From: Lujinxingia litoralis
GTDB lineage: Bacteria; Myxococcota_A; Bradymonadia; Bradymonadales; Bradymonadaceae
NCBI RefSeq assembly: GCF_003260125.1
Contig: NZ_QHKO01000002.1
Location: 310,001 to 374,000, forward strand
Length of the DNA stretch: 64,000 bases
Direction: 5' to 3'
This document shows positions 48,201 through 59,223 of the stretch, piece by piece; position 1 is the first letter of the stretch; every line of letters starts with the position of its first letter. Made by a program: the position numbers and the translations under genes. The notes below the pieces were generated by a model, which saw nothing but the letters and a program-made list of their open reading frames with translations, searched no databases and was not told the origin of the DNA.

Positions 48201-48908
48201 ACGCTTGAAGCCACCCTGGCACAGGCCTCCGACCAGGTTGACAAAGAGACCATCGCCCGCCTGCAAAGCCAGGCCATCTGGGAGACCGACGACGACGGCA
48301 CACGCTTTGTTCGAGGAAGCCTGGAACGCCTCCCCACCGCCGCTCGGGCTCCCTTCCCCATTGAGTACCGCCCCCTCTGGATCGACTGGCTGACGGCGAG
48401 TTCGTCGCCGCGCCCCCTGGAAGCGCCCCTGGCCGAAGAACTCGGCAACATTGCCAACCTCGCCAGCGGCAAATTCCAACAACCCCTGATCGACGCCATG
48501 GGTGCGCAACCCACCTCCGAGGTCGCCCGCGAGGTCTCCAGCCTGTTGCTCTTTGACTATCTGACCAACAACTGGGAACGCTTCTCCACGAGCAGCGAAA
48601 CCTACGGGCTGAACAACCCGGTCATCAACGGCGGCCTTGTCTCCCGACACAATGGTGACGCCTTCCAGCCCCGCGCTTCACGACGCGTGCAGGGGCGATT
48701 CGAGTGGACGACCCGTTTTAGCCGCAGTACGGTCGCCACGATTCGCCTGCTGGATCGCGAAACCCTGGAAAACGTCCTCTTTCCCGAAGCCAGCCAGGTT
48801 GACCGAGTCCGCCTCAACGTGATGTGGTCACAGCGCGAAGATTTGCTCAAACGCGTCGATCAGCTCATCGCTCAGCATGGCCAGGACAGCGTCCTCTACT
48901 TCCCCTGA
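45288..48908 (+). CDS. Zinc-ribbon membrane protein with Fam20C/HipA-like kinase-fold C-terminus
   Basis: 1206 aa. A zinc ribbon lies at the N-terminus (C13-x2-C16, C36-x2-C39). A long low-complexity acidic/Pro/Ser region follows, with a GYF-like domain at about 481-560 (GYIRLPTSEIQDVLGRGSYR). A membrane helix is near 727-745. The C-terminal 280 residues resemble secretory Fam20C kinases: V929-F-K931-P, then E944 in RMEIAAWRL, and F-D-Y-L-T-N-N1095-W-E1097-R, which parallels FDFLxGNMDRH. The usual DNG motif is H1121-N-G. Since the catalytic Asp positions are E and H, it may be a divergent or inactive kinase. The zinc ribbon should be cytoplasmic and the kinase-like part outside. Confidence 0.82.
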   Translation: MGEITPDAVELRCPGCETYFRLTPKKGRLPTGEVPCPKCFTEIPVENGRKIFRSESGAGDSKPETTPPSSTPGFGVVPRKSSEARLDDASEDAIDRLTRLAGDLHSGPKATMAGLPGGVNNPFTRDGHLDKTASVEADVLDTMARIQGNTTRSPFDAPASREEGLAESTDSGAWRQAIEHESSPGLRRASIDTTTELQSRKTVDLTRQPRVSSAQLRETAENQRVPRSWVSNTADAAREDTLEGDVSSDTDTADQPLKSQVLARIQSKQRLASRPSEPSSSPSDTPAPGQAQKLSLDKLRPTLSDALASAQSSAEAPANDGDDQPSLARLFKKAQQRRASQNSGTIPELPLSRSEPPSLPTARAQAPRRRPEDLPPSTELPEISDVKPATDKAQQGLADLLGDIPEKAPDESAETPDHSGLFDGFGAPEGAPLPGRPALPGVSRERGQTTSQSMLARLQARRRDPNVDPIELGTAGETRGSGYIRLPTSEIQDVLGRGSYRLRIEDVIYEPVDEEGLTQLIKSGVLLGAEELAEADGDWMPVSEHPVFGELRRKMAAEAHNVLSRIGTPRRKAPREALAQAPETPAFEPPLPVEASSNSLDFSLLDMEEKSSQTLHQDAAPSHDDIAPSGAEIETSEDIFPESQPEPSEPELDPFMELEAPVDEDSAEKAPVERALDEPSLAETPLVDTPQPEPVPAAVTNAAPPTRPDPSASASFDALPTRKKSSASVVAGITLGIGVLGLLGLTLTTPGQTLVEDTTGWNPSSLWVDHETTSPQQASSSATPSEDAPAPPDETAKAADGELLSEQAADEEQPAAEMAAGQPTFEELHQRWLQGEGELEFLASFANAAEEREAWSMVRQASLAALTLAPDDERFTSAYQRALKRDPDLDAYKPISLNNPAELSLVGTYNVDTHQGLVFKLSDSDDEHVFKPAREGWEDGWRMEIAAWRLCELIACNFAILKTTPAILTAETLEATLAQASDQVDKETIARLQSQAIWETDDDGTRFVRGSLERLPTAARAPFPIEYRPLWIDWLTASSSPRPLEAPLAEELGNIANLASGKFQQPLIDAMGAQPTSEVAREVSSLLLFDYLTNNWERFSTSSETYGLNNPVINGGLVSRHNGDAFQPRASRRVQGRFEWTTRFSRSTVATIRLLDRETLENVLFPEASQVDRVRLNVMWSQREDLLKRVDQLIAQHGQDSVLYFP

Positions 48909-48929
48909 TTCTGTGAGTACCCCCGTCTT

Positions 48930-49619
48930 ATGACCAAGTTTTACTACGCCTGCGACCCGTCCCCCGGCAACTGGGGTGATACCTTCGCCCTGTGCAACGC
49001 TGCCGAGATCGATCTGGAGCGCCTGGAAAACCCGCCGAAGATCGCCACGCTCAATCGCTGGCGTGTCGACTCCCCGAAGGGCTTCGGCTTTGTTCTCCAT
49101 GCCCCTTCGGTGATCGGCGAGCAGCTCGTCGGCGCCTACGAACGCGACGCTCAAGAGCTCCCACTGGCGCTTCTGGACGCCTGGAAAGAGACCATGGAGC
49201 GTGCTCACGCCCTGGCTGCGCGCGCCATTCTCTTCTCCACGCCGATGGAATTTCGCCCTGGCACGGCCAGCCGGGCGCTGATATCGGCCCTGGGCGACAC
49301 CCTGGCCGCCCAGGCCGGTCGCCCGGTCATCTGGCAAGCCGAGGGCATCTGGGACGTGGAGAGCACCCTGAGTTTGGCTCGCGACCACCACCTGACTCTG
49401 GCCATCGACCCTTACCTGGCGCTGCGCGACGAGATTGAGCTGGGCCACGGCGACGGTGCTTTTATCCTCAACGAACGCGCCGGCATGCGCCGGGAATTCG
49501 ACCGCTACGATCTGGAAGAAATGCTCGGCGCGATGAGCTCCTTCAACCGCGCTTTCCTCCTTCTGCGCGGACGTTTTCAACGTAAGCACGCAGAGGCGCT
49601 GCGCGAGCTTCTGGGCTAA
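48930..49619 (+). CDS. DUF72 family protein
   Basis: 229 aa. It has the conserved middle of DUF72: ATLNRWRVDSPKGFGFVLHAPSVI followed by helix pairs and PVIWQAEGIWDVES. The N-terminal block usually containing the G-W-x-Y motif reads ACDPSPGNWGDTF. The family forms a TIM barrel of unknown enzymatic activity and is often paired with DNA-repair or cell-envelope genes. It is 21 bases after the zinc-ribbon protein gene and probably co-transcribed. A strong terminator follows. Confidence 0.75.
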   Translation: MTKFYYACDPSPGNWGDTFALCNAAEIDLERLENPPKIATLNRWRVDSPKGFGFVLHAPSVIGEQLVGAYERDAQELPLALLDAWKETMERAHALAARAILFSTPMEFRPGTASRALISALGDTLAAQAGRPVIWQAEGIWDVESTLSLARDHHLTLAIDPYLALRDEIELGHGDGAFILNERAGMRREFDRYDLEEMLGAMSSFNRAFLLLRGRFQRKHAEALRELLG

Positions 49620-49651
49620 CCCTCGGCAGCCCCCGTACTTCTGCGCATGTT

Positions 49652-49688
49652 TAAGCCGGTCCCTTCAGGGGGCCGGCTTTTTTTTGAC
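49652..49688 (+). terminator. Terminator after the DUF72 gene
   Basis: AAGCCGGTCCC / GGGGGCCGGCTT hairpin with loop TTCA, followed by a T8-T9 run. Confidence 0.85.
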
Positions 49689-49799
49689 ACTAACTCCCCT
49701 CCGCCAATTACCCTTTTCGGGTGAAACCTTAAATGTCCCTCTCCCCCCTCCCTCCCGCCACCCGAACAGAACCTCGAAAATTCAGGTTAATATTTTGTC

Positions 49800-49841
49800 T
49801 ATAATTTTAGCCTTAGCAGGTTGACACCGCATGCCCATGCG
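49800..49841 (+). promoter_or_regulatory. Promoter/operator region of the winged-helix gene
   Basis: A perfect TATAAT (49800-49805) lies in an AT-rich stretch (49775-49810) that is unusual for this genome, but its -35 is poor. Downstream is TTGACA (49821-49826) followed by the palindrome CGCATG-CC-CATGCG (49828-49841), a typical dimer-binding site shape. The second hexamer may belong to another promoter, with the palindrome as operator. Confidence 0.45.
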
Positions 49842-49923
49842 TGCACATTCACCCTCGAAGGGTGGGAAAGCAAACATTCAACACCCCTTTCACTCACCGT
49901 AACACCACGCAACGAGGATACGA

Positions 49924-50385
49924 ATGAGCGTCAATTTTAATGATGAGTTAAAGCGCTTTCAGGACGCGCTCAACACCAAAGAACAGGAGCTTGCAGAGCT
50001 GCGAAAGAAGCGCGATTCGCACAGCATGCAAACCGCGGAGGCCCGCGCTGCGATCGAAGGCCTGCGCGCAGCCCTGCGTGGTGAAGCGGCCCCCACCCGC
50101 CAGCGAGGGCGCAAGAACGTGCGTGGTGTCAGCTCCATCCCCGTCGACCCCGAAACCAATCGCCCCCCGCGTGGCGCACGCCGACAGCAGATCCTCGAAA
50201 TCTGCCGTCAGCTCGGTGCCGCCCACGAACAGTTCCGTACCGCCGACGTGCTCAAATCCCTGGGGCGCATCGAGGGCGAAGTTACCGACGGCATTCGCAG
50301 CTATACCTACAGCGTCATCAACACCTTCGAAAAGGAAGGGCTGATGGAGAAGGTCGGACGCGGCCGCTGGAAGTGGAACGGCTAA
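49924..50385 (+). CDS. Coiled-coil/winged-helix DNA-binding protein candidate
   Basis: 153 aa. Residues 1-55 are a coiled coil with a heptad pattern (FNDELKRFQDALNTKEQELAELRKKRD). An Arg-rich hinge TRQRGRKN resembles an AT-hook. Residues about 80-153 look like a winged helix: helices (RRQQILEICRQLG, RTADVLKSLG, SYTYSVINTFEKEGLME) followed by a wing KVGRGRWKWNG. No named family is recognised. The ATG has GAGG upstream. It is probably a dimeric regulator, possibly acting on the palindrome in its own promoter. A 59-aa coiled-coil gene follows. Confidence 0.75.
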   Translation: MSVNFNDELKRFQDALNTKEQELAELRKKRDSHSMQTAEARAAIEGLRAALRGEAAPTRQRGRKNVRGVSSIPVDPETNRPPRGARRQQILEICRQLGAAHEQFRTADVLKSLGRIEGEVTDGIRSYTYSVINTFEKEGLMEKVGRGRWKWNG

Positions 50386-50428
50386 TCCACCTGGCCTCTC
50401 TCACGACGCTTTCATAAGGATTCGAATC

Positions 50429-50608
50429 ATGACGCAGACCAACGAAATGCTTGAAACGGTGCTCTCCAGCGCCGAAAAAAAACTTCGTGACCTGGAAGAA
50501 GCCCAGGCCTCCATCGAGGAAGACATCGAGCGCACCGAGCGCGAGATCATGACCCTCAAAGAAACGATCAAAGCCTTCTCCCAGCTTCAATCTCAGCTCA
50601 ACGGCTGA
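50429..50608 (+). CDS. Small coiled-coil protein, 59 aa
   Basis: ATG at 50429 with AAGGA eight bases upstream; 59 codons then TGA. The whole protein is an acidic coiled coil with Leu/Ile heptads (EMLETVLSSAEKKLRDLEEA, ERTEREIMTLKETIKAF). It is 43 bases after the winged-helix gene and is followed by a good terminator, so the two form an operon. The small size and coiled-coil nature suggest it might pair with the coiled coil of its neighbour, for example as an antagonist; this is inference. Confidence 0.8.
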   Translation: MTQTNEMLETVLSSAEKKLRDLEEAQASIEEDIERTEREIMTLKETIKAFSQLQSQLNG

Positions 50609-50638
50609 ACCGGCTTCCAGGCCAGGCTTTATCGAATT

Positions 50639-50669
50639 GCCCGACGCTTATCGCGTCGGGCTTTTTTTT
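50639..50669 (+). terminator. Terminator after the small coiled-coil gene
   Basis: GCCCGACGC / GCGTCGGGC, loop TTATC, then eight T residues. Confidence 0.93.
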
Positions 50670-50941
50670 GCTTACAACGGCGCCTGCCCTTCTGGAAGCT
50701 GTCTGGATTCTTGTCGGCCTCCCCACTATAGTTCGGCGCATCTGGAGCATATAGACCTCAGCCTGAGTTGAGGGTGAGCCAAGCTGACACACCAACCGGT
50801 TAGTCAGCCCACTCGATCGCTTTCTCGGACGATGGCCCAGGCCTTGCTTTAAGTGCCCGCAATAGATGCGACGCCCGATACTGCATGGACACCTCAGGCG
50901 CCTTTTGCGCCACATTGAATAATTAGATTTGGAGGAATTTC
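50670..50941. other. Non-coding gap before the 736-aa lipoprotein
   Basis: No gene. An inverted repeat CTCAG-C-CTGAG lies near 50757. A promoter for the lipoprotein is expected but no confident -35/-10 pair is seen. Confidence 0.4.
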
Positions 50942-53152
50942 ATGGCTGCCCCCGTTTCTTCGTCCGGCTGCAACCGAATGCCCGCCCTGCTCGTCCTTCT
51001 TCTGGGACTGACGCTTACCACCGCTTGCGGCGACGCCGAACTGGGCCGAGGTTCTATCAATGGCCACACAGCTCCCGGCCAGAACTCGCAAAATGATGGG
51101 CCAGCTACGGGGGGAAATGCCGGAGACCCACCCGACTCAAACAATCTGGAGCCAGACGACGATGGAGTCGTCATGGTCCCCTGGTCTCACGAGATTGACG
51201 ATTCAACGCTGGCCTCAGCCGTATTGAATGAAGGCTCGATCACTTTTCCGCTGGCTGGCAATGACTTCCTGACGGAGGTCACCCGAGCTGACATCCTCTA
51301 CAACCTGACCAGTGAAGAGCCCTTCATCTACCGCGTCAATGCCATCGACAGCACCGAGACCGACATCACATTTTTTGTCCAGGATGCGCCGCTGACCGAC
51401 TTGATCATCCAGGCCAAAATCGGTCTGGATGAACCTTCTAACATGTCCACCAACGCCCTCTCCCAGCATCAACAAAGCCTGAACGAAAACGGCATAGGCC
51501 AGCTCCACCAACCTCTCGACGATGAGTTTGAACGCATCACCACCACCGTGAGCTTCCCCACCATTGAGGCCAGCGTATGCGACAACCACTCCGGAGTCTC
51601 GGTGGTCGTCGATCTATCCGCCTCAGACATCGAAGGAACCTACGGCTCCGTCGATGCCAGCACGGGCTTCACAGCCGGAGACAGCTGCCCGGACAACACC
51701 ATCGGCGGCCGCGTGTCGACGACGCCAACCATTACGATTGATATCTACAACGCCGTCGCCGCACTGGACATCGACACCTCTTGGTTCGGTGAAGAAAGCC
51801 AGGCCAGTGAGAGCGAGTGCGAGTGTTTCAGCAGCCACTACCCCGATGTCGCCCCCTGCGGCATTTCAGAGCAGGAGATGCCCTTCTACAAACGCGAGTG
51901 CAACGGGCGTCTCAAAGTGTTCAACTTTCAGCTCAGCGCAAGTTTCATCACCGCACTTAGTGATCTTGTCTTCGAGCTCTACTACGAACTTGAGTTCTCA
52001 AAACCTCTCTTTGAGATCACCCTGGTAAAAGTCCCCTTTGCCATCGGCCCGGTACCTGTAACCGCCAGCGTAACCTTTGAGGTCGTATTCACGGCGCAGA
52101 CCGACGGAGGGCTCAGTGCTTCGTGGGCCGGCAAAAACGCCCCGGGTTTCCAGATCGATACGATGTTCGGCGTGGAGTACTCGAACAACGCCTTCCAGAG
52201 AATTCAGCAGGACCCACAACCCGACCCCTATGTCATTGATGACCCCGACTTGCTCGGAAAAATCAACGCGTCGATTGCCCTTGATGCCAACGTCAAACTC
52301 AAGGCGCTGATCCTCAACTTCGCGGGGGTTACGGCGACCGTTCCCGGTCTCTACGCCAAACTTGAAGCATCCTACGAGAACAACCTCACACAGGGCGAAG
52401 AGCAATGTACCCTGGAACTATCCGTGGGAGCCGCTGTCAAGCTGGGGCTGGAATCAGACGCCGGCTGGATTGGAGACCTCATTGGTATCAATGGCGAGGT
52501 CAACTGGACCATCCTCGACACCTGCGATGCCGCAGAAGGCAGCTTCTTACGCAACCTCTGCTATTACAAAGACTTCAGCGCGGCACTCGGCTTCGTGTGC
52601 CCTCCCCCCATGCCTGCACGAGTCAACAAGGTGCGCCTCACCGTCGACGATGCAAACTTCCCTCCCGGCCAAAACGCCCCGGAACACGTCCCGGTCGATG
52701 CCCTCTTCGTACAGCGTGTCCCGGTGAGCAGCGCTCCCTACTACCTCGTCCCCAGCCGCGTCATCGTCGATGGTCAAGAGAGCGCCGAAGCCCTCGAAAA
52801 GATCCACGCGATTCAGTACCTCAGCTGCGATCCCGAGCTCTGGGAAGAGAGCGTCATTACCTTCGAGAATGAACTGATCGTTGACTACGCAGAAGTCTTT
52901 GAGGCTGGCGACCTGATTCGCATCCATCGCCAGGGATTTCCCACCTCGCAGGCCGCAGACAATCCGACCAACCCGGAACACCACGGCTTGCTCTGCTTCC
53001 CCAACGGCAACTTCCATATCGATGTCGGCCGCAGCGATAAAGAACAGTGGGAGCGACTGATTGATCATGTCTCTACCACCAGCGATCATCGCCTGACCCC
53101 GACCTTTCTGGAGAGCTTTACCGACGAAGAGAACACGTCTACCGGGAACTGA
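50942..53152 (+). CDS. Lipoprotein, function unknown
   Basis: 736 aa; lipobox L-T-T-A-C with Cys29 and a strong GGAGG six bases before the ATG. A Gly/Asn-rich linker of about 40 residues follows the lipid site. The rest is mainly beta-strand with several cysteines (VCDNHSGV, ECECFSSHYPDVAPCG, YKRECNGR) expected to form disulfides. Repeated amphipathic strands (GPVPVTASVTFEVVF, VKLKALILNFAGVTATVPG) might indicate a lipid- or polymer-binding beta fold. No family is recognised. The protein is exported and probably surface-exposed. A stem-loop follows it. Confidence 0.8.
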   Translation: MAAPVSSSGCNRMPALLVLLLGLTLTTACGDAELGRGSINGHTAPGQNSQNDGPATGGNAGDPPDSNNLEPDDDGVVMVPWSHEIDDSTLASAVLNEGSITFPLAGNDFLTEVTRADILYNLTSEEPFIYRVNAIDSTETDITFFVQDAPLTDLIIQAKIGLDEPSNMSTNALSQHQQSLNENGIGQLHQPLDDEFERITTTVSFPTIEASVCDNHSGVSVVVDLSASDIEGTYGSVDASTGFTAGDSCPDNTIGGRVSTTPTITIDIYNAVAALDIDTSWFGEESQASESECECFSSHYPDVAPCGISEQEMPFYKRECNGRLKVFNFQLSASFITALSDLVFELYYELEFSKPLFEITLVKVPFAIGPVPVTASVTFEVVFTAQTDGGLSASWAGKNAPGFQIDTMFGVEYSNNAFQRIQQDPQPDPYVIDDPDLLGKINASIALDANVKLKALILNFAGVTATVPGLYAKLEASYENNLTQGEEQCTLELSVGAAVKLGLESDAGWIGDLIGINGEVNWTILDTCDAAEGSFLRNLCYYKDFSAALGFVCPPPMPARVNKVRLTVDDANFPPGQNAPEHVPVDALFVQRVPVSSAPYYLVPSRVIVDGQESAEALEKIHAIQYLSCDPELWEESVITFENELIVDYAEVFEAGDLIRIHRQGFPTSQAADNPTNPEHHGLLCFPNGNFHIDVGRSDKEQWERLIDHVSTTSDHRLTPTFLESFTDEENTSTGN

Positions 53153-53184
53153 CCTTCCCTAAAGCTCTCCTCTTGAAACACACA

Positions 53185-53214
53185 AAGGCGTCGGCCCTGA
53201 TGGGCCGGCGCCTT
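53185..53214 (+). terminator. Stem-loop after the 736-aa lipoprotein
   Basis: Thirteen-bp stem AAGGCGTCGGCCC / GGGCCGGCGCCTT with one G-U pair and a TGAT loop. There is no T-run, so termination may be weak or Rho-assisted. Confidence 0.55.
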
Positions 53215-53311
53215 CGTGCATCAGGTCCCCTTCTCGGTTGCTCACTACTCCGCGCTTCGCTAGCGTGGCGGCCCTCGACGTCCGCCTCTCGCTTTCCGCG
53301 GAGCCTGCCTG

Positions 53312-54307
53312 ATGCCCTCCGATATCCGCCGTAACAACGTCTCCGGTGACCTCGTCATCCTCGCCCGAGACCGCGCCCGCCGCCCCCGCGACCACAACCT
53401 GATCGAAGCCCCCTCCTCACCGGCGAGCTGCCCCTTCTGTCCGGGCGCCTCGACAAAAACTCCTGCTCCTATCCGCTCCCACACAAGTCCGGCCTATCCG
53501 GGGCACAAAGCCGCAATTCGGGTCGTCCCCAACCTCTACCCCGCGCTGACCCCGGAGCAACCCTGGCAAGCCCGGGCAGAAGGCCCCTACGATACATTCA
53601 CCGGAGTCGGAGCCCACGAAGTCGTCATTGAAGCTCCCGACCACGTGGTCTCCTGGCTGGAGGTAAGCGCGGAGCATATCGCTGAGATTCTGGCCTCCTG
53701 GCAGGACCGTATCCGCGACCTGCGCCAGGACCCACGAATCCGTGACATCATCCCCTTTAAGAACGTCGGCCCCCGCTCCGGCGCGACCCTGGCCCACGCG
53801 CACAGCCAGATCCTGGCCCTGCCCCTTCTCAGCCCTCGTCAGCAACGCCTGCTCGACCGCGGAGAATCCCACTTCGCGCACCACGGTCGCTGCCCGATGT
53901 GTGACGCTATCGACCAGGAGTGCCGCACCGAAGAGCGCCTGATCCTTGCCTCCGACGAACTCATCGCCTGGGCTCCCTATGGCTCCAGAGCCAGCTTCGA
54001 GGTCTGGATCGCCCCGCGCATACACCAGGCCGACTTCACGCAGGCTCACCCCGCAATTTTGCTCCAACTTGCCGACCACATCCGCCAGATCCTCGCACGC
54101 TGGGAACACGCACTGGGCCCGGTGGACCACAACCTTGTGTTGCACTCCGCCCCCTTTGCGTTCGCGGGAAAACCATACTATCACTGGCACCTGGAAATGC
54201 TCCCACGATTGAGCACCCACGGCGGATTTGAGTGGGGCTCGGGCGCCTACATCAACGCCACCGCCTCGGAGGTGGCCGCGCGCCACCTGCGCGATTTAAA
54301 TTGCTGA
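53312..54307 (+). CDS. galT: Galactose-1-phosphate uridylyltransferase
   Basis: Transfers UMP between UDP-glucose and galactose-1-phosphate in the Leloir pathway, 331 aa, HIT superfamily. The active site reads HAHSQ (nucleophile His in the middle) after KNVGPRSGATLAHAHSQ. Zinc-binding CPFC and a second C-P-M-C pair are present, and WAPYGSRASFEVWIAP and YYHWHLEMLPR complete the C-terminal half. The family usually has HPHSQ; Pro to Ala here is a mild change. The start at 53312 lacks a strong ribosome site. It ends 11 bases before glgA; the epimerase galE is elsewhere in the window. Confidence 0.92.
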   Translation: MPSDIRRNNVSGDLVILARDRARRPRDHNLIEAPSSPASCPFCPGASTKTPAPIRSHTSPAYPGHKAAIRVVPNLYPALTPEQPWQARAEGPYDTFTGVGAHEVVIEAPDHVVSWLEVSAEHIAEILASWQDRIRDLRQDPRIRDIIPFKNVGPRSGATLAHAHSQILALPLLSPRQQRLLDRGESHFAHHGRCPMCDAIDQECRTEERLILASDELIAWAPYGSRASFEVWIAPRIHQADFTQAHPAILLQLADHIRQILARWEHALGPVDHNLVLHSAPFAFAGKPYYHWHLEMLPRLSTHGGFEWGSGAYINATASEVAARHLRDLNC

Positions 54308-54318
54308 CGGAAGACACG

Positions 54319-55857
54319 ATGGATTTGAGCCGCTATATCAAGACCAGAGACACCGACTCCCAACTGGGCCGACGCCGGCTTAATGTGCTCTTCGCCTCCA
54401 GCGAAGTTGCCCCCTTCTCCAAAACCGGGGGCCTGGCCGATGTCGCAGCCAGCCTGCCTCAGGCGCTGGCACGCCGCGGCCATAACGTCTCCATCGTCAC
54501 GCCGCTCTACAAACACCTCGATCCGAAGGCGATGCGACTGAGCCGTCGACTCGCCCCCCTGGAAGTGCCCCGCAAGAGCAAAAACCAATCCAAGGTTGAG
54601 GTCACCGTCTGGGAATCGCGCCTGGACAGCGGCGTGCGCGTCTTCTTTATCGACGCCCCCCAGTATTTCGATCGCGACGGCCTCTACGGCTACGACGACC
54701 AGAGCTTTGAAGACAACGCCGAGCGCTTTGCCTTCTTCAGCCGCGCCGTCGTCGAACTCGCGCTGACCTCGCCAATGTCCATCGACATCATCCACAGCAA
54801 TGACTGGCACACCGGCCTGGTCCCCATCTACGGCAAGCACTACTACGCCGAGGAATTCGCCAACACTCGCTTTGTGATGACGATTCACAACCTGGCATTC
54901 CAGGGCAAATTTGACGCCACAAGCTTCAAAGCCACCGGCTTGCCCCGCAAGTACAACGCCAGCGGTGAACTTCTCGATGATGAGGGCCAGCTCAACTACC
55001 TGGCCGGCGCGCTACGCTACGCCGACCTCATCACGACCGTAAGCCCGACCTACGCCCGGGAAATCCAACGTAAGAAAAACGGCTTTGGTCTCCACGAGCT
55101 GCTTCAGGAACGCAAAGACGATCTGGAGGGCGTCCTCAACGGCGCCGATTACGGCGTGTGGTCCCCGGATGTCGACCGCTTCATTGAGGTCCGTTACTCG
55201 GTGGAAACCCTCAACGGCAAACGCCAGAACAAGGCCCACCTCCAGCACAGCCTCGGACTCCCCGTGCGTCCCACCCTGCCCCTGGTTGGCATGGTCAGCC
55301 GCTTGACCGAGCAAAAGGGCGTCGATCTGCTCGTCCCGGCCATTCGCTCCCTGCTCACCGAACTCAAAGACGAGCGCGAAGGCTTCCAGGTCATCATCCT
55401 GGGGGATGGCCCCGACAAGGTTGTCAAAGAGCTCAAACAGCTTGAAGACCAGTTCCCCAACCGGGCCCGCATCATCGCTGGCTACGATGAGGCCATGGCG
55501 CACCGCATCCAGGCCAGCGCCGACATGCTCCTTATCCCCAGCCGTTTTGAGCCCTGCGGGCTCACGCAGATCTACGCGATGCGCTACGGCACCGTGCCCG
55601 TCGTCCACGCCACCGGCGGGCTGGCCGATACCGTGGTCGATCTTCGCGACGACCCTGAAAATGGCACCGGCTTTGTCTTCACCGAGCACAACGCCGACGC
55701 CCTGGCCGGAGCCATCGAACGGGCCGGAGCCGCCTACCGCAACTACCGCAAGTGGCGCCCGCTGATGATCCGCGCAATGGGCAAAGATTTCTCCTGGCGC
55801 GAATCGGCCATGCGTTACGAAGAACTCTTCCTCGACGCACTTCCCGAACAAAACTGA
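54319..55857 (+). CDS. glgA: Glycogen synthase (GT5)
   Basis: Elongates alpha-1,4-glucan from ADP- or UDP-glucose, 512 aa. The ATG at 54319 follows GGAAGACAC, and a start further upstream would lie inside galT. The motif [25 protein letters not shown] is the KTGGL donor-binding signature. The C-terminal GT-B lobe has [52 protein letters not shown] and a closing helix. It is paired with galT, a combination that could route galactose into glycogen. The region [12 protein letters not shown] and FEPCGL are typical of bacterial GlgA. Confidence 0.95.
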   Translation: MDLSRYIKTRDTDSQLGRRRLNVLFASSEVAPFSKTGGLADVAASLPQALARRGHNVSIVTPLYKHLDPKAMRLSRRLAPLEVPRKSKNQSKVEVTVWESRLDSGVRVFFIDAPQYFDRDGLYGYDDQSFEDNAERFAFFSRAVVELALTSPMSIDIIHSNDWHTGLVPIYGKHYYAEEFANTRFVMTIHNLAFQGKFDATSFKATGLPRKYNASGELLDDEGQLNYLAGALRYADLITTVSPTYAREIQRKKNGFGLHELLQERKDDLEGVLNGADYGVWSPDVDRFIEVRYSVETLNGKRQNKAHLQHSLGLPVRPTLPLVGMVSRLTEQKGVDLLVPAIRSLLTELKDEREGFQVIILGDGPDKVVKELKQLEDQFPNRARIIAGYDEAMAHRIQASADMLLIPSRFEPCGLTQIYAMRYGTVPVVHATGGLADTVVDLRDDPENGTGFVFTEHNADALAGAIERAGAAYRNYRKWRPLMIRAMGKDFSWRESAMRYEELFLDALPEQN

Positions 55858-55882
55858 GCCCTCCGGCACTACCCGCTCGCCA

Positions 55883-55919
55883 CTCTCTGGTTTTTCGCTG
55901 CATGCCACAAACCAGAGAG
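55883..55919 (+). other. Stem-loop upstream of the carboxylase gene
   Basis: CTCTCTGGTTT pairs with AAACCAGAGAG around a 15-base loop, with no T-run after it. It may be a weak terminator for glgA or a 5' leader structure of the next gene. Confidence 0.4.
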
Positions 55920-55981
55920 GGCGCGGGACCTCTTCCCCCTTCCAGATACGCTCAACACCACTCTCGTTAGAGGTTCAGCCC

Positions 55982-57532
<1,551 letters not shown>

Positions 57533-57558
57533 GCCTTTCCTTCCTCAGATGCAGAACC

Positions 57559-57586
57559 AGGGCCCCTTACGGGGCCCTTTTTTTGT
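57559..57586 (+). terminator. Terminator after the carboxylase gene
   Basis: AGGGCCCC / GGGGCCCT, loop TTAC, then T-run. Confidence 0.9.
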
Positions 57587-57710
57587 TCCCCTGTCCCGCC
57601 AGACCTATCCCCCCTTGAGACACAGACCGACCACCATCGCTCCAGGGCCCCAAAGCGCCCGGCCCCTCCCTTTCCCTCTTCCCTCACCGGGCCGCCCCGA
57701 CCCGAACAAA

Positions 57711-57740
57711 AAAAGCCCCGGCCATATCGCCGGGGCTTTT
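57711..57740 (-). terminator. Terminator of the citrate synthase gene
   Basis: AAAAGCCCCGGC / GCCGGGGCTTTT with loop CATATC; in the leftward direction it ends in a T-run. It lies 25 bases past the gltA stop. Confidence 0.9.
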
Positions 57741-57764
57741 CATTCAGCTTATCTCAGACGCGAC

Positions 57765-59030
<1,266 letters not shown>

Positions 59031-59223
59031 TGACTATCTCCGTCGAAGACTATGTCACTAAAAACGAACAGGTTGCTTGCTTGCGCGGGCCCCAACATAG
59101 GGACCAAAAATTCACACGCCAGGGCGCGCAGAGCGTAACAGCAAACCCCCTCCTTGGGAAGCCACCGCAACGCTTTGATATCATTGCACTCTTCCAAACC
59201 CACGCCGAACAAAGCCCCCCCTC

